A DNA stretch of 7,591 nt from Alphaproteobacteria bacterium UBA2964. Its GTDB lineage: Bacteria > Pseudomonadota > Alphaproteobacteria > MPNO01 > UBA2964. Location of the stretch: NCBI GenBank assembly GCA_002348425.1, contig DEBE01000068.1, positions 3,278 to 10,868 of the forward strand. The letters run 5' to 3'. This document shows, piece after piece, positions 1-6,523 of the stretch (positions are counted from its first letter, which is position 1; every line of letters starts with the position of its first letter). The notes under the pieces were generated by a model. That model did no database searches and had not been told where the DNA came from. It was given only the letters and a program-made list of their open reading frames with translations. A program made the position numbers and the translations under genes.

Positions 1-1
1 G

Positions 2-358
2 GGTTTTGGTCATAGAGTTTACAAGTGGGGTGATAGCCGCGTACCAACCATGCGCTCTTGTTTGGAAGACCTTTCACAATGGAAAAATGATCGAAAATGG
101 ATAGAAATTGAGGATGTACTGGAGGATATAATGGTTAATGAAAAGAACATTCACCCCAACCTTGATTATCCTGCCGGGCCTGCTTACTACTTAATGGGTT
201 TTGAGATAGATATGTTCACCCCAATATTTGTTATGAGTCGTATAACAGGGTGGACAGCTCACTACATGGAACAAAATGCTGCGAACCGTCTGATCCGTCC
301 TCTATCTGCCTACAAAGGTGTTAAGGAACGGCGTGTAAAGCCGCTCGCTAAGCGTTAA
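2..358 (+). CDS. Citrate synthase / 2-methylcitrate synthase, C-terminal part (5' cut by window edge)
   Basis: The reading frame is open from the left edge and ends at TAA, giving the last 118 residues of a citrate-synthase-fold enzyme. It condenses acetyl-CoA or propionyl-CoA with oxaloacetate in the cytoplasm. The visible part opens with the catalytic-histidine motif GFGHRVYK (His is visible residue 4). The catalytic aspartate lies in HPNLDYPAG (visible residue 55), and the substrate-binding block RITGWTAHYMEQ spans about residues 80-91, followed by RPLSAYKG. The DYPAGPAYYLMG wording resembles the short type II enzymes often annotated as bifunctional 2-methylcitrate/citrate synthases, but the N-terminal part needed to separate prpC from gltA is missing. 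The first in-view ATG at 50 is internal to the family alignment and is not the start. The gene converges on the transporter gene downstream, 88 bp away. Confidence 0.93.
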   Translation, partial: GFGHRVYKWGDSRVPTMRSCLEDLSQWKNDRKWIEIEDVLEDIMVNEKNIHPNLDYPAGPAYYLMGFEIDMFTPIFVMSRITGWTAHYMEQNAANRLIRPLSAYKGVKERRVKPLAKR

Positions 359-420
359 GGCAGTTTAAGTTAGTGTGTTGGTTTAATATTTTAGGCGGTT
401 ACTTCTGGTCACTTTAGAGA

Positions 421-448
421 AATGTTAAAACTTTGGCGTTTTAATATT
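421..448. terminator. Possible bidirectional terminator hairpin between convergent genes
   Basis: An 11-bp stem (421-431 with 438-448, one G-T pair) encloses a 6-nt loop, TTTGGC. It lies between the synthase stop and the transporter stop and overlaps the latter's TAA. The position suits a shared terminator for two convergent genes. The stem is very AT-rich (one G-C pair), and there is no clean T-run after it on either strand, so efficient intrinsic termination is doubtful. Confidence 0.35.
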
Positions 449-1352
449 AATCGGCTTTGTCAGTTTTTCTGAGCATGGCCTCTCTTCTAACAATGTAGCC
501 ACAGGACCCTAGCACGATCATGCCACCGGTAATTGCCCAAAGGTCTGGTATTTCTCCAAAAAATACAAAACCGATGAGGACGCCGATAATTATCCTGACA
601 TAGTCTAAGGGCGCTATTATTGTCATTTCTCCAGCTGCGTATGCACGCGTAAGACAGTATTGCCCAGTCGAACCCACAAAACCAAGGGCTATAAGCCAAA
701 TCCACTCCTCCATATTGGGCATCCTAAAATTGAGGCTGGCTGGAATTGCGAGAATTAGAAAACCATAAAAAAGAAAATAGAATACTATTCGGTTAGAGGG
801 TTCAGTTCGGGTAAGGTTTTTCATTGTAGTCAAGGCGCATGTCGCAAGAATAGCTGCCAAGAGTCCGACAAGCGCAGCCGGTTCGATTCCTGCCTGTGGC
901 TTAACAACCATCAAAACTCCGCTGAAGCCGATGACTGTCGCGAGTGCACGACGAAAACGAATGCGCTCGCCTAAGAACAGTGCCGCCATAATTATTGACC
1001 AAAGCGGTATCGTAAAAGTTAATACAACCGCGTCAGCAAGTAGAAGGTGATGAACTGCATAGATACCTGCAAGAAGGGAAGTCGCGCCGAAAAAGGCACG
1101 CCAGAAATGTGCAAATGGTCTTTTTGTTTTTAAAACACCTAGACCATTAGCCATAAGCCAAGGAATCAGAAACATTAAACTTGTTAAGAAACGAAACATA
1201 CCCACTTCGGCTATAGGTAATGTTTGCATTAGAACCTTTGCTATACCAAACATTCCTGTTAGAAGTGAAACGGCCAACAACATCCATATGACACCAAGCA
1301 TATTAGAGTTCCTGCCCATTCGTTCAGGGAGAATTTTAGGATTAGTTGCCAA
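447..1352 (-). CDS. EamA/DMT-superfamily transporter, 10 TM
   Basis: This is an inner-membrane protein of 301 residues, the usual length for the drug/metabolite transporter superfamily, with two EamA repeats and about ten hydrophobic segments. Approximate spans are 18-40, 47-70, 82-100, 105-127, 134-152, 158-177, 188-206, 217-236, 244-266 and 272-288. Each half carries the family signature near its end: LWSIIMAALFLGERI (about 117-131) in the first, and a segment with P248 followed by FGEIPD (265-270) in the second. Substrate cannot be read from sequence; relatives export metabolites or carry amino acids, nucleotides or S-adenosylmethionine. The start used is TTG at 1352-1350, with AGGA about 10 nt upstream. 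An ATG at codon 12 (1319-1317) is the alternative, but it lacks a clear ribosome-binding site. The gene is divergent from the NIPSNAP gene across 160 bp. Confidence 0.88.
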   Translation of the reverse strand: MATNPKILPERMGRNSNMLGVIWMLLAVSLLTGMFGIAKVLMQTLPIAEVGMFRFLTSLMFLIPWLMANGLGVLKTKRPFAHFWRAFFGATSLLAGIYAVHHLLLADAVVLTFTIPLWSIIMAALFLGERIRFRRALATVIGFSGVLMVVKPQAGIEPAALVGLLAAILATCALTTMKNLTRTEPSNRIVFYFLFYGFLILAIPASLNFRMPNMEEWIWLIALGFVGSTGQYCLTRAYAAGEMTIIAPLDYVRIIIGVLIGFVFFGEIPDLWAITGGMIVLGSCGYIVRREAMLRKTDKAD

Positions 1353-1512
1353 GAATGTTTTTTCCTATGAGGATGAGGCTTTACTTATTAAGGAGAATAT
1401 TAATATCTTAAAGGGACTTTAAACGAAACTGATAAAGTATTTTATTACTTCAGAAAAACTTAATCTTATTTGTTAGGCGTTTTCATATGTGTGAAGCGGA
1501 TCGGAGAAATAA

Positions 1513-1827
1513 ATGATTTATGAGGAACGTATTTATACTATTCAACCTGGAAAAATTCTTGAATATCTGAAAAACTATGAAGAATTAGGACTGCCGGTCC
1601 AAAAAGAAGTTTTAGGAACTTTAGTTGGATTTTGGCATACTGAAATTGGTGGATTAAATAAAGTTGTTCACATATGGGGCTATGATTCTCTGGATGACAG
1701 GTTAGAGAAAAGGGCTACATTGGCGGCACACCCTGACTGGCCCGTATATTTGGAAGTGGCGCTTCCATTGATTATTGAGCAAGAAAATCGCGTACTCTAT
1801 CCCGCTAGTTTTTCTCCCGCAAATTAA
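1513..1827 (+). CDS. NIPSNAP-family protein
   Basis: This is a 104-residue cytoplasmic protein with the NIPSNAP-type ferredoxin-like alpha+beta pattern. It begins MIYEERIYTIQPGK, continues with LVGFWHTEIGGLNKVVHIWGYDSLDDRLEKR (in pieces: LVGFWHTEIG at about 37-46, then VVHIWGY at about 51-57), and ends with a YLEVALPLI-type helix before a final strand. Bacterial members are dimeric alpha-beta-barrel proteins of unknown biochemical role, often beside oxidoreductase or catabolic genes. Length fits the short single-domain members. The start is well supported by GGAG at 1503-1506, 6 nt before the ATG. It could be co-transcribed with the genes downstream, but the 254-bp gap containing its own promoter-like site argues for separate units. 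Confidence 0.85.
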   Translation: MIYEERIYTIQPGKILEYLKNYEELGLPVQKEVLGTLVGFWHTEIGGLNKVVHIWGYDSLDDRLEKRATLAAHPDWPVYLEVALPLIIEQENRVLYPASFSPAN

Positions 1828-2021
1828 AGTCAAAATTGAAGAGATTAGCTGTGTAAAATTTAGGTGCCGATTACGAAGTGGTAGGGTAGGAGGATAGCCT
1901 GATTTAGCGGTTGGCTGTGTCTAAAGTTGTCTATGGTAGAGTTTTTTAATTTAGAGAAGCAAATTTTAATGTTGCCAAACAGTAGCGGTTGATGGGGATA
2001 TTTTTCCTCATTAATGGTATA

Positions 2022-2050
2022 AATTTATCTTCCTCAGATATAATTTATCT
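2022..2050 (+). repeat. 9-bp direct repeat 20 bp apart, possible operator
   Basis: AATTTATCT occurs exactly twice, at 2022-2030 and 2042-2050, with a repeat period of 20 bp (about two helical turns). The second copy overlaps the TATAAT hexamer at 2039-2044. Between them TATCT (2026-2030) and AGATA (2036-2040) form a small inverted repeat. Tandem sites on one DNA face around a promoter are typical of regulator binding, but AT-rich intergenic DNA makes chance repeats likely, so this is tentative. Confidence 0.25.
2039..2044 (+). promoter_or_regulatory. Candidate -10 element (TATAAT) for the DsbA-like/SDR unit
   Basis: A perfect TATAAT lies 37 bp before the ATG of the DsbA-like gene, which would give a leader of about 30 nt. 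No good TTGACA-like -35 is found 16-18 bp upstream. TTGATG at 1989-1994 is too far from it. If this is a promoter, it is probably weak or activator-dependent. Confidence 0.35.
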
Positions 2051-2081
2051 AAGGATGTATTCTTAATAAACGGAGCTAAAA

Positions 2082-2711
2082 ATGTCTGAGCCTGTTAAGG
2101 TAGAAATTTTTACTGACTATGTGTGACCGTGGTGTTTTCTCAGTACCGTGCGTATCGAAAAACTTAAGAAAAATTTCAACATTAAAGTAGAGTTAGTGCA
2201 TTTCCCTTTGCACCCTGAAACGCCTAAGGAAGGTCTCCCCATTGCCAAACTTTATGCCGGGAGAAATATGGACCCAGAGGAAATGTTTCGACAAATGAAA
2301 GAAAGAATGGATGCCGAAGGCCTCCCTTACGGAAAGCGCACGCACACATACAATAGTCGCAAAGCTCAGGAGCTTGGTAAGTGGGCGGATACTCAACATA
2401 ATGGCCATGTATTGCATGATGCATTTTATCGAGCATATTTTGTGGATACACAGAATATAGCGGATAACAGTGTACTTCTTAATGTCGTTGACAAGGCTGG
2501 CCTAGATATCATGGAGGCGCGCACGGTACTGCACGAACGCCTGTTTAGTGAAGCAGTAGACAGGGATTGGGAGAAGTCACGTAACTATGGCGTTACGGGA
2601 GTGCCTACTTTTTTGGCTGGAGGCTATGGTGTTGTTGGTGCCCAGCCCTATGAAGCTCTTGAAAAGCTCATGAAGGAAGTGGATGCCGATAAACTTAATA
2701 GCGAAAATTAG
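2082..2711 (+). CDS. DsbA/FrnE-like thioredoxin-fold oxidoreductase with in-frame UGA: probable selenoprotein (Sec15)
   Basis: The gene encodes a cytoplasmic protein of 209 residues with no signal peptide, belonging to the DsbA-like family that includes FrnE and 2-hydroxychromene-2-carboxylate isomerase. It should reduce, oxidise or isomerise thiols or organic substrates. ATG 2082 has GGAG at 2072-2075 with 6-nt spacing. Codons 7-13 give beta-strand VEIFTDY. Codon 15 is TGA (2124-2126), followed by PWCF, so the family's CPWC redox motif reads U15-P-W-C18. After the active site come the alpha-helical insertion (about 60-165) and the cis-proline loop GVTGVPTF (Pro175), then GGYGVVGAQPYEAL, all characteristic of the FrnE group. 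C18 is the only cysteine in the protein. The rest of the frame is intact to TAG at 2711, so decay is unlikely. A GTG start at 2148 would remove the active site and has no ribosome-binding site. Stop readthrough as selenocysteine needs selA, selB, selC and selD elsewhere in the genome. A nonsense mutation is the main alternative. Confidence 0.82.
2135..2161 (+). promoter_or_regulatory. Candidate bacterial SECIS hairpin downstream of the in-frame UGA
   Basis: Within the coding sequence after the UGA, UUUUC (2135-2139) pairs with GAAAA (2157-2161). A small internal loop follows. The upper stem GUAC (2143-2146) pairs with GUAU (2152-2155), closing a 5-nt apical loop CGUGC (2147-2151). The loop starts 20 nt after the UGA and has G at its second position followed by U. 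This agrees with the general bacterial SECIS description (a short stem-loop, a G among the first two loop bases, roughly 16-37 nt from UGA). The fold was done by eye; the upper stem is only 4 bp with one G-U pair. Confidence 0.5.
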
Positions 2712-2726
2712 TGAAGGGTCGACAAA

Positions 2727-3464
2727 ATGTTAGATGGCCAGGTAGCTGTGGTAACAGGCGGCGGACAAGGAATTGGTAAACATGCCGCGAAATCTCTTGC
2801 GGAGGCAGGTGTTAAAATTGTTATTGCAGATCTTAATTATGATACCGCGAAAAGCACAGCATTGGAGTTGAGTGAAATTTCGGAAACAGTCGCGGTCCGT
2901 CTTGATGTAAGGAATGAGAGTGAAGTACGTGCAGCTTTTTCAAAGGTTAAAGAAAAATTTGGAGGTATAGATATCTTGATTAATAATGCGGGAGTTGTGC
3001 CTCATTTTCGTTGGGGGCTTCCGCGGTGGCCCGAAATTTCGGATATGCCCTTTGAGTTTTGGGACAAGGTTATTAGTACCAACCTTTATGGCACCTTTAT
3101 TGGTACAAAATACGCCATACCGCAGATGAGAGAACGTGAGCAAGGCCACATAATAAATTTATATGGTGGCGGAGACACAAGCCCGCCGGGGGCATTAGCC
3201 TACATGGTAACCAAGGATGCCATAAGAACTTTTACCAGATATGCGGCGGAAGAGGTAAGAAATTCGGAAATTTGTATTTTAACTTTTTCACCCAGATTCG
3301 CTATAGCTACTGAGACTGCGCCAGAAAAAGCTAAAAACACAATGCCGAGTCCAGATATTCTTGGTGAGGCATTTGTTTTGGCCGCGGAAGCGCCGATGGC
3401 TTTAAGTGGTCAATGCTTGGCTTTTGAGGATGGAAAACTCGTTAAAGAAGTGCTGGCGGATTAA
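2727..3464 (+). CDS. Short-chain dehydrogenase/reductase (SDR) with atypical active site
   Basis: This is a classical-length SDR (245 residues), a cytoplasmic Rossmann-fold oxidoreductase acting on an alcohol/carbonyl pair. The cofactor motif TGGGQGIG is at 10-17. Asp35 after the second strand predicts NAD(H) over NADP(H). D60-V61, NNAG (86-89) and N119 are in place, and the catalytic pair Y159-x-x-x-K163 is present. The usual catalytic serine is not: where relatives read NLSGGG, this protein reads NLYGGG with Tyr146 (codon TAT). The C-terminal segment also lacks the common PG motif, reading SPRFAIATET. The substrate is unknown. ATG 2727 has AAGGG at 2714-2718, 8 nt away. The start is 15 bp after the DsbA-like stop, so the two are very probably one operon. 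It converges with alanine dehydrogenase, 9 bp apart. Confidence 0.88.
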   Translation: MLDGQVAVVTGGGQGIGKHAAKSLAEAGVKIVIADLNYDTAKSTALELSEISETVAVRLDVRNESEVRAAFSKVKEKFGGIDILINNAGVVPHFRWGLPRWPEISDMPFEFWDKVISTNLYGTFIGTKYAIPQMREREQGHIINLYGGGDTSPPGALAYMVTKDAIRTFTRYAAEEVRNSEICILTFSPRFAIATETAPEKAKNTMPSPDILGEAFVLAAEAPMALSGQCLAFEDGKLVKEVLAD

Positions 3465-3473
3465 TAGAACTTT

Positions 3474-4592
3474 CTAAACACCTAACAGGCTACCAGCATT
3501 TGAGTATTTTTTACCTTGGGCTTCAGCCACGGCTTGGTAGGTTAATTCTCCCTGATATATGTTTAGACCCTCAAGTAGGTGTCTATCTGATGTCATCGCT
3601 TTTTCAGCACCTTGTTCTGCAAGTGACGAGATAAAGGGCAGGGTAGCATTGTTTAAGGCAAAGGTTGAGGTTCTGGCAACTGCTCCTGGCATATTCGTTA
3701 CGCAATAATGTATAACCCCATCTTCTTCAAAATAGGGACTTGAATGGGTTGTGGGCTTGCTGGTTTCAAAGCAGCCGCCTTGGTCTATAGCGACGTCCAC
3801 AACGACGGAACCTCTTTTCATCTTTTTTATCATTTCGCGGGTGGCCAATTTTGGAGCTGCTCCACCAGGTATTAGCACAGCTCCAACCACAAGGTCAGCG
3901 TCGCAAATGGCTTCTTCTATACAATGAGTTGTAGAATAAAGTGTTGTTACCATGCTCTGAAATTGGAAATCTATTTCTGCCATTCGGCGCTGGTCTTTAT
4001 CAATAATGGTAACGTTTGCTCCCATCCCTGTTGCAACAAAGGCGGCATTTGTGCCGACAACGCCTCCACCAATTATCACGACCTTTCCTGGCATTACCCC
4101 TGGTACCCCGCCGAGCAGGACACCACGGCCACCACGCTCTATTTCTAATCCGTTTGCTCCGGCTTGAACGGACATTCGTCCTGCAACCTCACTCATTGGC
4201 GCTAGCAGTGGTAACGAATTAAATTTGTCTGTAACAGTCTCATAAGCGATTGCGATGGCACCGCTATCAAGGAGACCAAGAGTTTGTTCATGATCTGGAG
4301 CCAAGTGCAGGTAGGTGAAAAGAACCTGGCCTTTTTTTAACATTTTGATTTCTTCTGGCTGAGGCTCTTTGACCTTAATCACCATATCTGATTCAGAGAA
4401 CACTTCTGCTGCGTCACCGACAATTGTTGCTCCTACTGCCTCGTAGTCGCCATTGTCAACGCCGATTGCTTTCCCGGCGTTATTTTCAATGATGACGTGA
4501 TGTCCGAGCCGAGAAAGCTCGAAAACGCCCGGCGGTGTCATGCCAACGCGGTACTCGTGATCTTTAATCTCTTTTGGTATGCCTACTCGCAT
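3474..4592 (-). CDS. ald: Alanine dehydrogenase
   Basis: This 372-residue cytoplasmic enzyme catalyses NAD-dependent oxidative deamination of L-alanine to pyruvate and ammonium, and the reverse. All the hallmark residues sit at family positions: R15 (in YRVGMTP), K75 (KVKEP), H96 (TYLHLAP), M133 and D270 (DVAIDQGGC). The pyruvate-binding site and the proton-transfer His/Asp pair therefore look intact. The NAD-binding GGGVVG at 175-180 is followed by Asp198. Length and the C-terminal LLGV ending match full-length Ald. A strong ribosome-binding site, AAGGAG, lies about 6 nt before ATG 4592. The gene is divergent from the MDR gene across 68 bp and transcribed alone. It could feed pyruvate or supply alanine; regulation is not visible. 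NAD(P) transhydrogenase alpha subunit is a homologue, but the substrate residues and length favour Ald. Confidence 0.95.
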   Translation of the reverse strand: MRVGIPKEIKDHEYRVGMTPPGVFELSRLGHHVIIENNAGKAIGVDNGDYEAVGATIVGDAAEVFSESDMVIKVKEPQPEEIKMLKKGQVLFTYLHLAPDHEQTLGLLDSGAIAIAYETVTDKFNSLPLLAPMSEVAGRMSVQAGANGLEIERGGRGVLLGGVPGVMPGKVVIIGGGVVGTNAAFVATGMGANVTIIDKDQRRMAEIDFQFQSMVTTLYSTTHCIEEAICDADLVVGAVLIPGGAAPKLATREMIKKMKRGSVVVDVAIDQGGCFETSKPTTHSSPYFEEDGVIHYCVTNMPGAVARTSTFALNNATLPFISSLAEQGAEKAMTSDRHLLEGLNIYQGELTYQAVAEAQGKKYSNAGSLLGV

Positions 4593-4623
4593 CTCTTGCT
4601 CCTTTTACACGGAGGCAATAATA

Positions 4624-4698
4624 ATGGGTCTATACGAAAAGAAAATAGGGGAATTTAGTTATGCGCGCTCTAATGCTGCATCAAATTGGGCGGCCTGA
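4624..4698 (+). CDS. Possible 24-codon leader peptide overlapping the MDR gene start
   Basis: ATG 4624 is preceded by GGAGG at 4611-4615 with 8-nt spacing, a better ribosome-binding site than that of the gene it overlaps. The frame gives MGLYEKKIGEF and runs to TGA at 4696-4698, ending 38 nt inside the downstream MDR gene in another frame. It could couple or attenuate translation of that gene. There are no homologues I recognise and no special residue runs, so chance is quite possible. Confidence 0.2.
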   Translation: MGLYEKKIGEFSYARSNAASNWAA

Positions 4699-5653
4699 AG
4701 ATCTAAAATTAGAAGAAATTCCTTCACCGTGTCCCGGAGAAGGGGAGGTTTTGGTAGACATGCGTGTCGCCGCCGTAAATTTTCCTGATTTGTTGACCAT
4801 AGAGGGAAAATATCAGGTAAGGCCGGATTTGCCATTTGTACCTGGAAAAGAAGGAGCGGGTGTGGTCTCTGCTGTAGGCCCTGATGTCACCCGTATCAAA
4901 CCTGGTGACCGTGTTATGATACAAGTTGAATATGGTACTTTTGCTGAACAGGCTGTTGCTCCGGAACATGAGTGTTACCTCGTTCCGGAAAATATCCCAT
5001 TCGATCAAGCCGCCTCCATTGGTATCGCATTCCAGACGTCGTATTTGGCTTTAATGGATAGGGCACAAATAAAAGCAGGAGAAACGGTATTAGTAACAGC
5101 TGCAAGCGGAAGCGTTGGAATTGCAGCGATGCAGCTCGCTAAGGAACATGGGTGCACGGTTATTGCTGGTTTAACAACACCTTCAAAAGCACCGGTGGCA
5201 ATTGAAAATGGAGCAGATCACATTATTAATCTATCTGTAGAAAATCCCAAGGTTAGCATACGTGATCAGATTTATTCCCTTACAGATGGAATGGGAGTGG
5301 ACGTCGTTATTGAAATGGTCGGCGGGGATGTGTTTCATGGCTCCATTCGATCCTTAAAATTTCGTGGCAGATTGGTAGTGGTAGGTTTTACCGGTGGTTC
5401 TATCGCTGAAATGAAAACTAATTATGTATTACTAAAGAATATTTCTGTGATTGGCGTTGATCGTGGACAGTATCGAGATAAAGAGGTTGATTGGATGCAA
5501 AACGCACAGAAAGAAATCTTTAAATTGTATTCAGATGGTAAGATAGGAATGCCAGTTCAGGCTTCATTTGATATGGAACATATAGTTGAAGCTTTTGATT
5601 TGATACGTGGTCGGAAAATACAGGGCAAGGTCGCTTTGGAAATCAGCCAATAG
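4661..5653 (+). CDS. NADPH:quinone oxidoreductase-like MDR (zinc-independent)
   Basis: This is a 330-residue cytoplasmic medium-chain reductase of the quinone oxidoreductase/enoyl reductase type, which uses NAD(P)H to reduce quinones, enones or enoyl-CoA-like substrates. The N-terminal GroES-like domain carries the family signature NFPDLLTIEGKYQ (40-52), with LPFVPGKEGAG at 57-67. The Rossmann domain has AASGSVG at 147-153, as in QOR. Structural and catalytic zinc ligands of true alcohol dehydrogenases are absent. The C-terminal block QGKVALEI closes the fold. The start is ATG 4661, with AGGGGA at 4647-4652. It is followed after 8 bp by the alpha/beta hydrolase, so the two form an operon. The substrate cannot be assigned; acryloyl-CoA reductase-like activity is one option. 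Confidence 0.9.
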   Translation: MRALMLHQIGRPEDLKLEEIPSPCPGEGEVLVDMRVAAVNFPDLLTIEGKYQVRPDLPFVPGKEGAGVVSAVGPDVTRIKPGDRVMIQVEYGTFAEQAVAPEHECYLVPENIPFDQAASIGIAFQTSYLALMDRAQIKAGETVLVTAASGSVGIAAMQLAKEHGCTVIAGLTTPSKAPVAIENGADHIINLSVENPKVSIRDQIYSLTDGMGVDVVIEMVGGDVFHGSIRSLKFRGRLVVVGFTGGSIAEMKTNYVLLKNISVIGVDRGQYRDKEVDWMQNAQKEIFKLYSDGKIGMPVQASFDMEHIVEAFDLIRGRKIQGKVALEISQ

Positions 5654-5661
5654 GTAAAATT

Positions 5662-6504
5662 ATGACTCAAAAACCGTGGATAACAACTTTCCTAAATGGA
5701 GATCCACGCATTTGTATGGATGTTGCTGGCGAGGGTAGTTTACTTGTTTTTCTCCATGGTATCGGCGGCAATAAAATCAACTGGCACTTGCAACTACCCG
5801 AGTTTTCGAAACATTTTAAATCGGTAGCTTGGGATGCGAGAGGTTATGGAGAATCCGATGACTACGAAGGCGATTTAGAATTTAGTGATTTCAGTAGGGA
5901 TTTGCTGCGTGTTTTGGATCATTTTGCAGTACAGAAAGCGCATCTATGTGGTTTATCAATGGGTGGCCGCATCGCCCAAGATTTCTACGCACTATTTCCA
6001 GATAGGGTATCAACATTGGTACTCTGCGATACCTTTGCCGGTGATGATGAAACTGATACTAGAGCAAGTCGTTCGCAATCGATTGAGGAATTTGTTGAGA
6101 GCCGTATCCGCCCCTTCCTGAATGGCGCAGATCCGGCAGAGCATGCGAAAAAGCGGGGTGGGTTACTGTTGGCTCCAGGGCATTCGGAAGAAGCAAGGCG
6201 GCGTTCCATCGAGGCCTCGTCTCAATTGCATGTAGAGAGTTATATTAAAACAGTCCGGGCGTCGGCTACTTTTTCTAGGGTAGATAATATGAAGAATATT
6301 AATGTTCCAACGTTACTGTTATTTGGTGACCAGGATCCTCTTACGCCACCGAGAGTGGGCGAGTACATGCAGGAACATATACCTCATTCCGAACTGGTTA
6401 TTATTGAACATGCCGGCCACATGACAAATCTTGAACAGCCAGAGGCATTTAATACTGCTGTTTTAAGCTTCCTTCATGCGCATGGCTATATGACGGGCTT
6501 ATAA
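5662..6504 (+). CDS. Alpha/beta-fold hydrolase (enol-lactonase/esterase-like)
   Basis: This 280-residue cytoplasmic hydrolase has a complete catalytic triad. The oxyanion-hole motif is LHGIGG (31-36), the nucleophile elbow G-L-S-M-G-G has Ser99, the acid is Asp225 in GDQDPLTP, and the base is His253 in EHAGHMTNLEQP. A cap insertion lies at roughly 130-205. The layout is that of 3-oxoadipate enol-lactonase (PcaD) and carboxylesterase/C-C hydrolase relatives, so an ester, lactone or meta-cleavage product could be the substrate; sequence alone does not decide. The start ATG 5662 has only a weak AGGT at 5652-5655 overlapping the upstream stop, so translation is probably coupled to the MDR gene 8 bp before. 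The 3' end is 1 bp from the convergent VOC gene. Confidence 0.9.
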   Translation: MTQKPWITTFLNGDPRICMDVAGEGSLLVFLHGIGGNKINWHLQLPEFSKHFKSVAWDARGYGESDDYEGDLEFSDFSRDLLRVLDHFAVQKAHLCGLSMGGRIAQDFYALFPDRVSTLVLCDTFAGDDETDTRASRSQSIEEFVESRIRPFLNGADPAEHAKKRGGLLLAPGHSEEARRRSIEASSQLHVESYIKTVRASATFSRVDNMKNINVPTLLLFGDQDPLTPPRVGEYMQEHIPHSELVIIEHAGHMTNLEQPEAFNTAVLSFLHAHGYMTGL

Positions 6505-6505
6505 T

Positions 6506-6523
6506 TTACCACTTCTCTGGTAA
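6506..6523. terminator. Hairpin at convergent gene junction, weak terminator candidate
   Basis: A perfect 6-bp inverted repeat, TTACCA (6506-6511) and TGGTAA (6518-6523), with a 6-nt loop lies 1 bp after the hydrolase stop and overlaps the TAA of the VOC gene. No T-run follows on the plus strand; on the minus strand the tail is only ATTATA. The position fits a shared end of two convergent units, but the structure is short. Confidence 0.25.

Noticed and set aside
1397..1406. Perfect palindrome ATATTAATAT between the divergent transporter and NIPSNAP genes
   Set aside because: It is short and composed only of A/T in an AT-rich spacer; no extended symmetry or second copy supports an operator.
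2124..2126. TGA as a simple nonsense mutation (pseudogene) or as Trp in a variant code
   Set aside because: The TGA falls exactly on the catalytic Cys while the rest of the frame is intact, and a SECIS-like hairpin follows. Trp is TGG throughout the genes here, with no other in-frame TGA. The mutation option cannot be fully excluded without the genome's sel genes.
2128..2150. Alternative 9-bp hairpin directly after the TGA
   Set aside because: It is rich in G-U pairs and has a UUCUC loop without the expected G; its apical loop starts only 10 nt after the UGA, too close for a typical bacterial SECIS.
2148..2711. DsbA-like gene starting at GTG 2148
   Set aside because: This start has no ribosome-binding site and deletes the first beta-strand and the redox motif. 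ATG 2082 has GGAG at 6 nt and family-like residues between it and the TGA.
3465..3473. Terminator in the 9-bp gap between the SDR and alanine dehydrogenase genes
   Set aside because: Only a 5-bp palindrome with a 2-nt loop (TAGAA-CT-TTCTA) is present, too small to form a hairpin terminator.
3924..4222. Plus-strand open frames inside alanine dehydrogenase
   Set aside because: They are antisense shadows of a fully conserved gene, with no ribosome-binding site or recognisable protein.
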